64,000 bases of DNA, taken from Echiichthys vipera (Eukaryota > Chordata > Actinopteri > Perciformes > Trachinidae). The notes under the pieces were generated by a model. It worked only from the letters and a program-made list of their open reading frames with translations, was not told where the DNA came from and ran no database searches. How positions within the stretch are numbered: position 1 is the first letter of the stretch; every line of letters starts with the position of its first letter. Where the stretch lies: the NCBI GenBank assembly GCA_963691815.1, contig OY829668.1, positions 15,181,643 through 15,245,642 on the forward strand, written 5' to 3'. Of this stretch, positions 1 through 9,794 are shown piece after piece. The position numbers and the translations under genes were made by a program.

Positions 1-40
1 GCTACTTGTTTTTTTGCAACAGGGAGATACAGCTGTAGGA

Positions 41-114
41 GGCGCTGTGGCTTAGTTGGTCAAAGTGCCTGTCTAGTAAACAGAATATCCTGGGTCTAAA
101 TCCCAGGAGTGCCT
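41..114 (+). tRNA. tRNA-Thr(AGT)-like, copy 1
   Basis: T-loop TCTAAAT. The 3' anticodon strand is ACAGA (C27-A43 mismatch) and the acceptor 3' strand GAGTGCC (G7-G66 mismatch). Same changes as copy 5. Confidence 0.45.
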
Positions 115-439
115 GGCTGTTGTTTAGAGTAAAGGCACTCCAACTCCCCGAATTCAGGTTGTCTCCAATCAGCTTCACCTGTGTCTGAAACCACACACAA
201 AAGTCATGTCACTGGGTGTTTGTGTACACCTACAGTGACAAGTAAAAGTGTCCTGTGAAATCTCCTTCTAAACAAATGTCACACTTATGTTAAGTTTGCC
301 TCAATAATACTCAATGAGTTGTCCCTTGAAGTTGAATCCATTTTGTCCCCAAAAACTATTTGCTAAGCTTTAATACGTTGAATCAACTAATGTTTACAAG
401 CTTCTTGTTTTTTTGCAACAGGGAGATAAAGCTGTAGGA

Positions 440-513
440 GGCGCTGTGGCTTAGTTGGTCAAAGTGCCTGTCTAGTAAACAGGAGATCCTGGGTCTAAAT
501 CCCAGCAGTGCCT
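440..513 (+). tRNA. tRNA-Thr(AGT)-like, copy 2
   Basis: All stems pair; T-loop TCTAAAT. Preceded by GATAAAGCTG rather than the common GATACAGCTG. Confidence 0.55.
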
Positions 514-848
514 GGCTGTTGTTTAGAGTAAAGGCACTCCAAGTCCCCCAATTCAGGTTGTCTTCAATCAGCTTCACCTGTGTCTGAAACCGCACACTAA
601 AGTCATGTCACTGGGTGTTTGTGTACACCTACACTGCAACACAGCGACAAGTTAAAGTGTCCTGTGAAATCTCCTTCCAAACAAATGTCACACTTATGTT
701 AAGTTTGCCTCAATAATACTCAATGAGTTGTCCCTTGAAGTTGAATCCATTTTGTCCTCAAAAACTATTTGCTAAGCTTTAATACGTTGAATCAACTAAT
801 GTTTACAAGCTTCTTGTTTTTTTGCAACAGGGAGATACAGCTGTAGGA

Positions 849-922
849 GGCGCTGTGGCTTAGTTGGTCAAAGTGCCTGTCTAGTAAACAGGAGATGCTG
901 GGTCTAAATCCCAGCAGTGCCT
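849..922 (+). tRNA. tRNA-Thr(AGT)-like, copy 3
   Basis: All stems pair; T-loop TCTAAAT; base 48 of the variable loop is G. Confidence 0.55.
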
Positions 923-1257
923 GGCTGTTGTTTAGACTAAAGGCACTCCAACTCCCCCAATTCAGGTTGTCTTCAATCAGCTTCACCTGTGTCTGAAACC
1001 GCACACTAAAGTCATGTCACTGGGTTTTTGTGTACACCTACACTGCAACACAGCGACAAGTTAAAGTGTCCTGTGAAATCTCCTTCCAAACAAATGTCCC
1101 ACTTATGTTAGGTTCGCCTCAATAATACTCAATCAGTTGTCCCTTGAAGTTGAATCCATTTTGTCCTCAAAAACTATTTGCTAAGCTTTAATACGTTGAA
1201 TAAACTAATGTTTACAAGCTTCTTGTTTTTTTGCAAGAGGGAGATACAGCTGTAGGA

Positions 1258-1331
1258 GGCGCTGTGGATTAGTTGGTCAAAGTGCCTGTCTAGTAAACAG
1301 GAGATCCTGGGTCCAAATCCCGGCAGTGCCT
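1258..1331 (+). tRNA. tRNA-Thr(AGT)-like, copy 4
   Basis: D-stem GATT (A11-G24 mismatch). T-loop TCCAAAT; T-stem 3' strand CCCGG. Confidence 0.45.
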
Positions 1332-1666
1332 TGTTGTTCTTTAGACTAAAGGCACACCAACTCCCCCAATTCAGGTTGTCTTCAATCAGCTTCACCTGTG
1401 TCTGAAACCACACTCAAAAGTCATGTCACTGGGTGTTTGTGAACACCTACACTGCAACACAGCGACAAGTAAAAGTGTCCTGTGAAATCACCTTCCAAAC
1501 AAATGTCCCACTTATGTTAAGTTTGCCTCAATAATACTCAAAGAGTTGTTCCTTGAAGTTGAATCCATTTTGTCCCCAAAAACTATTTGCTAAGCTTTAA
1601 TACGTTGAATCAACTAATGTTTACAAGCTACTTGTTTTTTTGCAACAGGGAGATACAGCTGTAGGA

Positions 1667-1740
1667 GGCGCTGTGGCTTAGTTGGTCAAAGTGCCTGTCT
1701 AGTAAACAGAATATCCTGGGTCTAAATCCCAGGAGTGCCT
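1667..1740 (+). tRNA. tRNA-Thr(AGT)-like, copy 5
   Basis: Duplicate of copy 1, 1,626 bp away, with the same ACAGA and GAGTGCC mismatches. Confidence 0.45.
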
Positions 1741-2065
1741 GGCTGTTGTTTAGAGTAAAGGCACTCCAACTCCCCGAATTCAGGTTGTCTCCAATCAGCT
1801 TCACCTGTGTCTGAAACCACACACAAAAGTCATGTCACTGGGTGTTTGTGTACACCTACAGTGACAAGTAAAAGTGTCCTGTGAAATCTCCTTCTAAACA
1901 AATGTCACACTTATGTTAAGTTTGCCTCAATAATACTCAATGAGTTGTCCCTTGAAGTTGAATCCATTTTGTCCCCAAAAACTATTTGCTAAGCTTTAAT
2001 ACGTTGAATCAACTAATGTTTACAAGCTTCTTGTTTTTTTGCAACAGGGAGATAAAGCTGTAGGA

Positions 2066-2139
2066 GGCGCTGTGGCTTAGTTGGTCAAAGTGCCTGTCTA
2101 GTAAACAGGAGATCCTGGGTCTAAATCCCAGCAGTGCCT
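2066..2139 (+). tRNA. tRNA-Thr(AGT)-like, copy 6
   Basis: Duplicate of copy 2. All stems pair; T-loop TCTAAAT. Confidence 0.55.
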
Positions 2140-2474
2140 GGCTGTTGTTTAGAGTAAAGGCACTCCAAGTCCCCCAATTCAGGTTGTCTTCAATCAGCTT
2201 CACCTGTGTCTGAAACCGCACACTAAAGTCATGTCACTGGGTGTTTGTGTACACCTACACTGCAACACAGCGACAAGTTAAAGTGTCCTGTGAAATCTCC
2301 TTCCAAACAAATGTCCCACTTATGTTAAGTTCGCCTCAATAATACTCAATGAGTTGTTCCTTGAAGTTGAATCCATTTTGTCCCCAAAAACTATTTGCTA
2401 AGCTTTAATACGTTGAATCAACTAATGTTTACAAGCTTCTTGTTTTTTTGCAACAGGGAGATACAGCTGTAGGA

Positions 2475-2548
2475 GGCGCTGTGGCTTAGTTGGTCAAAGT
2501 GCCTGTCTAGTAAACAGGAGATGCTGGGTCTAAATCCCAGCAGTGCCT
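2475..2548 (+). tRNA. tRNA-Thr(AGT)-like, copy 7
   Basis: All stems pair; T-loop TCTAAAT; G48. Confidence 0.55.
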
Positions 2549-2874
2549 GGCTGTTGTTTAGAGTAAAGGCACTCCAACTCCCCCAATTCAGGTTGTCTTC
2601 AATCAGCTTCATCCTTGTCTGAAACCACACTCAAAAGTCATGTCACTGGGTGTTTGTGTACACCTACAGTGACAAGTAAAAGTGTCCAAAGGTAATCTCC
2701 TTCCAAACAAATGTCCCACTTATGTTAAGTTTTCCTCAATAATACTCAATGAGTTGTTCCTTGAAGTTGAATCCATTTTGTCCCCAAAAACTATTTGCTA
2801 AGCTTTAATACGTTGAATCAACTAATGTTTACAAGCTTCTTGTTTTTTTGCAACAGGGAGATGCAGCTGTAGGA

Positions 2875-2948
2875 GGCGCTGTGGCTTAGTTGGTCAAAGT
2901 GCCTGTCTTGTAAACAGGAGATCCTGGGTCTAAATCCCAGCAGTGCCT
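2875..2948 (+). tRNA. tRNA-Thr(TGT)-like, copy 8
   Basis: Anticodon TGT combined with the AGT-class T-loop TCTAAAT, so probably a hybrid of the two classes. All stems pair. Confidence 0.55.
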
Positions 2949-3274
2949 GGATGTTGTTTAGAGTAAAGGCACTCCAACTCCCCCAATTCAGGTTGTCTTC
3001 AATCAGCTTCACCTGTGTCTGAAACCACACACAAAAGTCATGTCACTGGGTGTTTGTGTACACCTACAGTGACAAGTAAAAGTGTCCTAAGGAAATCTCC
3101 TTCCAAACAAATGTCCCACTTATGTTAAGTTTGCCTCAATATTACTCAATGAGTTGTTCCTTATAGTTGAATCCATTTTGTCCCCAAAAACTATTTGCTA
3201 AGCTTTAATACGTTGAATCAACTAATGTTTACAAGCTTCTTCTTTTTTTGAAACAGGGAGATAAAGCTGTAGGA

Positions 3275-3345
3275 GCAGTGGCTTAGTTGGTCAAAGTGCC
3301 TGTCTTGTAAACAGGAGATCCTGGGTCCAAATCCCAGCAGTGCCT
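3275..3345 (+). pseudogene. tRNA-Thr(TGT)-like, 5'-shortened, copy 9
   Basis: Three bases are missing from the 5' acceptor strand (GGAGCAGTGG for GGAGGCGCTGTGG), so the acceptor stem cannot form. Remaining arms pair; T-loop TCCAAAT. Its linker has the GTGAAAAGTAAGTG form. Confidence 0.5.
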
Positions 3346-3637
3346 GCTTGTTCTTTAGAATAAAGGCACTCCAACTCCCCCATTTCAGGTTGTCTTCAAT
3401 CAGCTTCACCCGTGTCTGAAACCACACTCATAATTCATGTCACTGGGTGTTTGTGTACACCTACAGTGAAAAGTAAGTGTCCTAAGAAAATCTCCTTCCA
3501 AACAAATGTCCCACTTATGTTAAGTTTGCCTCAATATTACTCAATGAGTTGTTCCTTATAGTTGAATCCATTTTGTCCCCAAAAACTATTTGCTAAGTTT
3601 TAATACGTTGAATCAACTAATGTTTACAAGCTTCTTG

Positions 3638-3644
3638 TTTTTTT
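3638..3644 (+). terminator. T7 tract 25 bp before the tRNA-like start (reference copy 10)
   Basis: Seven T residues end 25 bp upstream of copy 10. The tract recurs at this place in most monomers and would stop RNA polymerase III read-through from the preceding monomer. It is also the polypyrimidine part of a 3' splice-site look-alike (T7 then GCAACAG). In copies 102 and 108 it is expanded to T12. Confidence 0.4.
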
Positions 3645-3676
3645 GCAACAGGGAGATACAGCTGTAGGAGGCGCTG

Positions 3677-3688
3677 TGGCTTAGTTGG
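3677..3688 (+). promoter_or_regulatory. A box (reference copy 10)
   Basis: TGGCTTAGTTGG fits the internal RNA polymerase III A-box consensus TRGCNNAGYNGG over all 12 bases. The same sequence stands in most copies. Exceptions are the 13 copies that lost T8, the GGATT copies (C11 to A) and the truncated TGACTTAGTTAG copies. Confidence 0.7.
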
Positions 3689-3721
3689 TCAAAGTGCCTG
3701 TCTAGTAAACAGGAGATCCTG

Positions 3722-3732
3722 GGTCTAAATCC
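3722..3732 (+). promoter_or_regulatory. Degenerate B box (reference copy 10)
   Basis: GGTCTAAATCC stands where a B box GGTTCRANNCC is expected. T55 is C and C56 is T, two bases that are nearly invariant in functional tRNA genes and important for TFIIIC binding. The second main class, GGTCCAAATCC, keeps C56 but still lacks T55. TFIIIC binding is therefore likely weakened; this is inference. Confidence 0.6.
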
Positions 3733-3843
3733 CAGCAGTGCCTGGCTGTTGTTTAGAGTAAAGGCACTCCAACTCCCCCAATTCAGGTTGTCTTCAATCA
3801 GCTTCACCTGTGTCTGAAACCGCACACTAAAGTCATGTCACTG

Positions 3844-3859
3844 GGTGTTTGTGTACACC
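3844..3859. other. Linker hairpin/palindrome GGTGT-ACACC (reference copy 10)
   Basis: GGTGTTTGTGTACACC can fold as a 5-bp stem with a TTGTGT loop, and contains the 8-bp palindrome GTGTACAC (3851-3858). It is kept in most monomers. Function unknown; it could be a protein site or simply part of the repeat. Confidence 0.35.
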
Positions 3860-3947
3860 TACACTGCAACACAGCGACAAGTTAAAGTTTCCTGTGAAAT
3901 ATCCTTCCAAACAAATGTCCCACTTATGTTAAGTTTGCCTCAATAAT

Positions 3948-3958
3948 ACTCAATGAGT
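3948..3958. other. Linker near-palindrome ACTCAATGAGT (reference copy 10)
   Basis: This is an 11-base sequence symmetric around a central A, present in most monomers; some have ACTCAATTAGT instead. It could be a dimeric protein-binding site; no function is shown. Confidence 0.3.
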
Positions 3959-3979
3959 TGTTCCTTGAAGTTGAATCCA

Positions 3980-3983
3980 TTTT
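3980..3983 (+). terminator. First TTTT downstream of the tRNA-like part (reference copy 10)
   Basis: TTTT in CCATTTTGTCC is the first run of four T after copy 10, 237 nt beyond its 3' end. Normal tRNA genes have such a run within a few to about 20 nt. A transcript from this monomer would be about 310 nt or longer. Confidence 0.35.
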
Positions 3984-4078
3984 GTCCCCAAAAACTATTT
4001 GCTAAGCTTTAATACATTGAATAAACTAATGTTTACAATCTTCTTGTTTTTTTGCAAGAGCAAGATACAGCTGTAGGA

Positions 4079-4152
4079 GGCGCTGTGGATTAGTTGGTCA
4101 AAGTGCCTGTCTAGTCAACAGAATATCCTGGGTCTAAATCCCAGCAGTGCCT
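4079..4152 (+). tRNA. tRNA-Thr(AGT)-like, copy 11
   Basis: D-stem GATT, anticodon loop CTAGTCA, 3' anticodon strand ACAGA (C27-A43 mismatch); T-loop TCTAAAT. First of the 'GTCAACAGAATATCC' subfamily. Confidence 0.45.
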
Positions 4153-4487
4153 GGCTGTTGTTTAGAGTAAAGGCACTCCAACTGCCCCAATTCAGGTTGT
4201 CTTCAATCAGCTTCACCTGTGTCTGAAACAGCACACTAAAGTCATGTCACTGGGTGTTTGTGTACACCTACACTGCAACACAGCGACAAGTTAAAGTGTC
4301 CTGTGAAATATCCTTCCAAACAAATGTCCCACTTATGTTAAGTTTGCCTCAATAATACTCAATGAGTTGTTCCTTGAAGTTGAATCCATTTTGTCCCCAA
4401 AAACTATTTGCTAAGCTTTAATACGTTGAATCAACTAATGTTTACAAGCTTCTTGTTTTTTTGCAACAGGGAGATGCAGCTGTAGGA

Positions 4488-4561
4488 GGCGCTGTGGCTT
4501 AGTTGGTCAAAGTGCCTGTCTTGTAAACAGGAGATCCTGGGTCCAAATCCCAGCAGTGCCT
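4488..4561 (+). tRNA. tRNA-Thr(TGT)-like, copy 12
   Basis: All stems pair; T-loop TCCAAAT. A TTTT at 4605-4608, 44 nt downstream, gives this copy a nearer terminator than most. Confidence 0.6.
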
Positions 4562-4885
4562 TGTGTTCTTTAGACTAAAGGCACTCCAACTCCCCCAATT
4601 CAGGTTTTCTTCAATCAGCTTCACCTGTGTCTGAAACCACACTCAAAAGTCATGTCACTGGGTGTTTGTGTACACCTACAGTGACAAGTAAAAGTGTCCT
4701 GTGAAATCTCCTTCCAAACAAATGTCCCACTTATGTTAAGTTTGCCTCAATATTACTCAATGAGTTGTTCCTTATAGTTGAATCCATTTTGTCCCCAAAA
4801 ACTATTTGCTAAGCTTTAATACGTTGAATCAACTAATGTTTACAAGCTTCTTCTTTTTTTGAAACAGGGAGACAAAGCTGTAGGA

Positions 4886-4959
4886 GGCGCTGTGGATTAG
4901 TTGGTCAAAGTGCCTGTCTTGTAAACAGGAGATCCTGGGTCCAAATCCCAGCAGTGCCT
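4886..4959 (+). tRNA. tRNA-Thr(TGT)-like, copy 13
   Basis: D-stem GATT mismatch; T-loop TCCAAAT. Confidence 0.5.
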
Positions 4960-5283
4960 GCTTGTTCTTTAGAATAAAGGCACTCCAACTCCCCCATTTC
5001 AGGTTGTCTTCAATCAGCTTCACCCGTGTCTGAAACCACACTCAAAAGTCATGTCACTGGGTGTTTGTGTACACCTACAGTGAAAAGTAAGTGTCCTAAG
5101 GAAATCTCCTTCCAAACAAATGTCCCACTTATGTTAAGTTTGCCTCAATATTACTCAATGAGTTGTTCCTTATAGTTGAATCCATTTTGTCCCCAAAAAG
5201 TATTTGCTAAGTTTTAATACGTTGAATCAACTAATGTTTACAAGCTTCTTGTTTTTTTGCAACAGGGAGATACAGCTGTAGGA

Positions 5284-5357
5284 GGCGCTGTGGCTTAGTT
5301 GGTCAAAGTGCCTGTCTAGTATACAGGAGATCCTGGGTCTAAATCCCAGCAGTGCCT
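5284..5357 (+). tRNA. tRNA-Thr(AGT)-like, copy 14
   Basis: Anticodon loop CTAGTAT; stems pair; T-loop TCTAAAT. Confidence 0.5.
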
Positions 5358-5692
5358 GGCTGTTGTTTAGAGTAAAGGCACTCCAACTCCCCCAACTCAG
5401 GTTGTCTTCAATCAGCTTCACCTGTGTCTGAAACCGCACACTAAAGTCATGTCACTGGGTGTTTGTGTACACCTACACTGCAACACAGCGACAAGTTAAA
5501 GTGTCCTGTGAAATCTCCTTCCAAACAAATGTCCCACTTATGTTAAGTTTGCCTCAATAATACTCAATGAGTTGTTCCTTGAAGTTGAATCCATTTTGTC
5601 CCCAAAAACTATTTGCTAAGCTTTAATACATTGAATAAACTAATGTTTACAATCTTCTTGTTTTTTTGCAAGAGCAAGATACAGCTGTAGGA

Positions 5693-5766
5693 GGCGCTGT
5701 GGATTAGTTGGTCAAAGTGCCTGTCTAGTAAACAGGAGATCCTGGGTCTAAATCCCAGCAGTGCCT
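5693..5766 (+). tRNA. tRNA-Thr(AGT)-like, copy 15
   Basis: D-stem GATT mismatch; other stems pair; T-loop TCTAAAT. Confidence 0.5.
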
Positions 5767-6101
5767 GGCTGTTGTTTAGAGTAAAGGCACTCCAACTCCC
5801 CCAATTCAGGTTGTCTTCAATCAGCTTCACCTGTGTCTGAAACCGCACACTAAAGTCATGTCACTGGGTGTTTGTGTACACCTACACTGCAACACAGCGA
5901 CAAGTTAAAGTGTCCTGTGAAATCTCCTTCCAAACAAATGTCCCACTTATGTTAAGTTTGCCTCAATAATACTCAATGAGTTGTTCCTTGAAGTTGAATC
6001 CATTGTGTCACCAAAAACTATTTGCTAAGCTTTAATACGTTGAATCAACTAATGTTTACAAGCTTCTTGTTTTTTTGCAACAGGGAGATGCAGCTGTAGG
6101 A

Positions 6102-6175
6102 GGCGCTGTGGCTTAGTTGGTCAAAGTGCCTGTCTTGTAAACAGGAGATCCTGGGTCCAAATCCCAGCAGTGCCT
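6102..6175 (+). tRNA. tRNA-Thr(TGT)-like, copy 16
   Basis: All stems pair; T-loop TCCAAAT. The linker has CAGGTTTTCTTC, a TTTT about 45 nt downstream. Confidence 0.6.
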
Positions 6176-6501
6176 GGTTGTTCTTTAGACTAAAGGCACT
6201 CCAACTCCCCCAATTCAGGTTTTCTTCAATCAGCTTCACCTGTGTCTGAAACCACACTCAAAAGTCATGTCACTGGGTGTTTGTGTACACCTACAGTGAC
6301 AAGTAAAAGTGTCCTAAGGAAATCTCCTTCCAAACAAATGTCCCACTTATGTTAAGTTTGCCTCAATATTACTCAATGAGTTGTTCCTTATAGTTGAATC
6401 CATTTTGTCCCCAAAAACTATTTGCTAAGCTTTAATACGTTGAATCAACTAATGTTTACAAGCTTCTTGTTTTTTTGAAACAGGGAGATACAGCTGTAGG
6501 A

Positions 6502-6575
6502 GGCGCTGTGGCTTAGTTGGTCAAAGTGCCTGTCTTGTAAACAGGAGATCCTGGGTCCAAATCCCAGCAGTGCCT
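6502..6575 (+). tRNA. tRNA-Thr(TGT)-like, copy 17
   Basis: All stems pair; T-loop TCCAAAT. Confidence 0.58.
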
Positions 6576-6899
6576 GCTTGTTCTTTAGAATAAAGGCACT
6601 CCAACTCCCCCATTTCAGGTTGTCTTCAATCAGCTTCACCCGTGTCTGAAACCACACTCAAAAGTCATGTCACTGGGTGTTTGTGTACACCTACAGTGAA
6701 AAGTAAGTGTCCTAAGGAAATCTCCTTCCAAACAAATGTCCCACTTATGTTAAGTTTGCCTCAATATTACTCAATGAGTTGTTCCTTATAGTTGAATCCA
6801 TTTTGTCCCCAAAAACTATTTGCTAAGTTTTAATACGTTGAATCAACTAATGTTTACAAGCTTCTTGTTTTTTTGCAACAGGGAGATACAGCTGTAGGA

Positions 6900-6973
6900 G
6901 GCGCTGTGGCTTAGTTGGTCAAAGTGCCTGTCTAGTAAACAGGAGATCCTGGGTCTAAATCCCAGCAGTGCCT
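6900..6973 (+). tRNA. tRNA-Thr(AGT)-like, copy 18
   Basis: Matches the reference copy 10. Confidence 0.57.
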
Positions 6974-7308
6974 GGCTGTTGTTTAGAGTAAAGGCACTCC
7001 AACTCCCCCAATTCAGGTTGTCTTCAATCAACTTCACCTGTGTCTGAAACCGCACACTAAAGTCATGTCACTGGGTGTTTGTGTACACCTACACTGCAAC
7101 ACAGCGACAAGTTAAAGTGTCCTGTGAAATCTCCTTCCAAACAAATGTCCCACTTATGTTAAGTTTGCCTCAATAATACTCAATGAGTTGTTCCTTGAAG
7201 TTGAATCCATTTTGTCCCCAAAAACTATTTGCTAAGCTTTAATACGTTGAATCAACTAATGTTTACAAGCTTCTTGTTTTTTTGCAACAGGGAGATGCAG
7301 CTGTAGGA

Positions 7309-7382
7309 GGCGCTGTGGCTTAGTTGGTCAAAGTGCCTGTCTTGTAAACAGGATATCCTGGGTCCAAATCCCAGCAGTGCCT
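7309..7382 (+). tRNA. tRNA-Thr(TGT)-like, copy 19
   Basis: All stems pair; variable loop ATATC; T-loop TCCAAAT. TTTT about 44 nt downstream. Confidence 0.58.
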
Positions 7383-7707
7383 TGTGTTCTTTAGACTAAA
7401 GGCACTCCAACTCCCCCAATTCAGGTTTTCTTCAATCAGCTTCACCTGTGTCTGAAACCACACTCAAAAGTCATGTCACTGGGTGTTTGTGTACACCTAC
7501 AGTGACAAGTAAAAGTGTCCTAAGGAAATCTCCTTCCAAACAAATGTCCCACTTATGTTAAGTTTGCCTCAATATTACTCAATGAGTTGTTCCTTATAGT
7601 TGAATCCATTTTGTCCCCAAAAACTATTTGCTAAGCTTTAATACGTTGAATCAACTAATGTTTACAAGCTTCTTGTTTTTTTGAAACAGGGAGATACACC
7701 TGTAGGA

Positions 7708-7781
7708 GGCGCTGTGGCTTAGTTGGTCAAAGTGCCTGTCTTGTAAACAGGAGATCCTGGGTCCAAATCCCAGCAGTGCCT
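7708..7781 (+). tRNA. tRNA-Thr(TGT)-like, copy 20
   Basis: All stems pair; T-loop TCCAAAT. 5' flank reads GATACACCTG. Confidence 0.57.
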
Positions 7782-8105
7782 GCTTGTTCTTTAGAATAAA
7801 GGCACTCCAACTCCCCCATTTCAGGTTGTCTTCAATCAGCTTCACCCGTGTCTGAAACCACACTCAAAAGTCATGTCACTGGGTGTTTGTGTACACCTAC
7901 AGTGAAAAGTAAGTGTCCTAAGGAAATCTCCTTCCAAACAAATGTCCCACTTATGTTAAGTTTGCCTCAATATTACTCAATGAGTTGTTCCTTATAGTTG
8001 AATCCATTTTGTCCCCAAAAACTATTTGCTAAGTTTTAATACGTTGAATCAACTAATGTTTACAAGCTTCTTGTTTTTTTGCAACAGGAAGATACAGCTG
8101 TAGGA

Positions 8106-8179
8106 GGCGCTGTGGCTTAGTTGGTCAAAGTGCCTGTCTAGTAAACAGGAGATCCTGGGTCTAAATCCCAGCAGTGCCT
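8106..8179 (+). tRNA. tRNA-Thr(AGT)-like, copy 21
   Basis: Matches reference copy 10; upstream AACAGGAAG replaces AACAGGGAG. Confidence 0.56.
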
Positions 8180-8514
8180 GGCTGTTGTTTAGAGTAAAGG
8201 CACTCCAACTCCCCCAATTCAGGTTGTCTTCAATCAGCTTCACCTGTGTCGGAAACTGCACACTAAAGTCATGTCACTGGGTGTTTGTGTACACCTACAC
8301 TGCAACACAGCGACAAGTTAAAGTGTCCTGTGAAATCTCCTTCCAAACAAATGTCCCACTTATGTTAAGTTTGCCTCAATAATACTCAATGAGTTGTTCC
8401 TTGAAGTTGAATCCATTTTGTCCCCAAAAACTATTTGCTAAGCTTTAATACGTTGAATCAACTAATGTTTACAAGCTTCTTGTTTTTTTGCAACAGGGAG
8501 ATGCAGCTGTAGGA

Positions 8515-8588
8515 GGCGCTGTGGCTTAGTTGGTCAAAGTGCCTGTCTTGTAAACAGGAGATCCTGGGTCCAAATCCCAGCAGTGCCT
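8515..8588 (+). tRNA. tRNA-Thr(TGT)-like, copy 22
   Basis: All stems pair; T-loop TCCAAAT. Confidence 0.57.
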
Positions 8589-8912
8589 GCTTGTTCTTTA
8601 GACTAAAGGCACTCCAACTCCCCCATTTCAGGTTGTCTTCAATCAGCTTCACCCGTGTCTGAAACCACACTCATAAGTCATGTCACTGGGGGTTTGTGTA
8701 CACCTACAGTGAAAAGTAAGTGTCCTAAGAAAATCTCCTTCCAAACAAATGTCCCACTTATGTTAAGTTTGCCTCAATAATACTCAATGAGTTGTTCTTT
8801 GAAGTTGAATCCATTTCATCCCCATAAACTATTTGCTAAGCTTTAATACATTGAATAAACTAATGTTTACAATCTTCTTGTTTTTTTGCAAGAGCAAGAT
8901 ACAGCTGTAGGA

Positions 8913-8986
8913 GGCGCTGTGGATTAGTTGGTCAAAGTGCCTGTCCAGTCAACAGAATATCCTGGTTCTAAATCCCAGCAGTGCCT
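8913..8986 (+). tRNA. tRNA-Thr(AGT)-like, degraded, copy 23
   Basis: D-stem GATT; loop CCAGTCA lacks U33; ACAGA strand; T-stem CTGGT with a mismatch. Confidence 0.38.
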
Positions 8987-9321
8987 GGCTGTTGTTTAGA
9001 GTAAAGGCACTCCAACTCCCCCAATTCAGGTTGTCTTCAATCAGCTTCACCTGTGTCTGAAACCGCACACTAAAGTCATGTCACTGGGTGTTTGTGTACA
9101 CCTACACTGCAACACAGCGACAAGTTAAAGTGTCCTGTGAAATCTCCTTCCAAACAAATGTCCCACTTATGTTAAGTTTGCCTCAATAATACTCAATGAG
9201 TTGTTCCTTGAAGTTGAATCCATTTTGTCCCCAAAAACTATTTGCTAAGCTTTAATACGTTGAATCAACTAATGTTTACAAGCTTCTTGTTTTTTTGCAA
9301 CAGGGAGATGCAGCTGTAGGA

Positions 9322-9395
9322 GGCGCTGTGGCTTAGTTGGTCAAAGTGCCTGTCTTGTAAACAGGATATCCTGGGTCCAAATCCCAGCAGTGCCT
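9322..9395 (+). tRNA. tRNA-Thr(TGT)-like, copy 24
   Basis: Variable loop ATATC; T-loop TCCAAAT; TTTT about 44 nt downstream. Close relative of copy 19. Confidence 0.58.
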
Positions 9396-9720
9396 TGTGT
9401 TCTTTAGACTAAAGGCACTCCAACTCCCCCAATTCAGGTTTTCTTCAATCAGCTTCACCTGTGTCTGAAACCACACTCAAAAGTCATGTCACAGGGTGTT
9501 TGTGTACACCTACAGTGACAAGTAAAAGTGTCCTAAGGAAATCTCCTTCCAAACAAATGTCCCACTTATGTTAAGTTTGCCTCAATATTACTCAATGAGT
9601 TGTTCCTTATAGTTGAATCCATTTTGTCCCCAAAAACTATTTGCTAAGCTTTAATACGTTGAATCAACTAATGTTTACAAGCTTCTTGTTTTTTTGCAAC
9701 AGGGAGATAAAGCTGTAGGA

Positions 9721-9794
9721 GGCGCTGTGGCTTAGTTGGTCAAAGTGCCTGTCTTGTAAACAGGAGATCCTGGGTCCAAATCCCAGCAGTGCCT
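9721..9794 (+). tRNA. tRNA-Thr(TGT)-like, copy 25
   Basis: All stems pair; T-loop TCCAAAT. Confidence 0.57.

Larger units (their letters stand above)
1..2315 (+). repeat. Four-monomer duplication, spacing 1,626 bp
   Basis: Bases 1 to about 688 recur at 1,627 to about 2,314, including the private ACAGAATATCC and GAGTGCC changes and GATAAAGCTG. The left limit is outside the window. Confidence 0.8.
3670..3743 (+). tRNA. tRNA-Thr(AGT)-like, copy 10 (reference)
   Basis: Closest to the array consensus and used here as reference. Acceptor GGCGCTG/CAGTGCC with G4-U69; D-stem GCTT/AAGT with G10-U25; anticodon stem CCTGT/ACAGG around loop CTAGTAA; variable loop AGATC; T-stem CTGGG/CCCAG around TCTAAAT; discriminator T. 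It resembles vertebrate tRNA-Thr(AGT) except in the T-loop. No CCA is encoded, as expected for a eukaryote. Charging and use in translation are doubtful because the conserved U54-U55-C56-G57 run is lost. Confidence 0.6.

Noticed and set aside
8185..8382. Plus-strand 65-codon frames in single monomers (also near 28,338)
   Set aside because: They appear only where a chance change removes a stop in the linker; not kept in other monomers.
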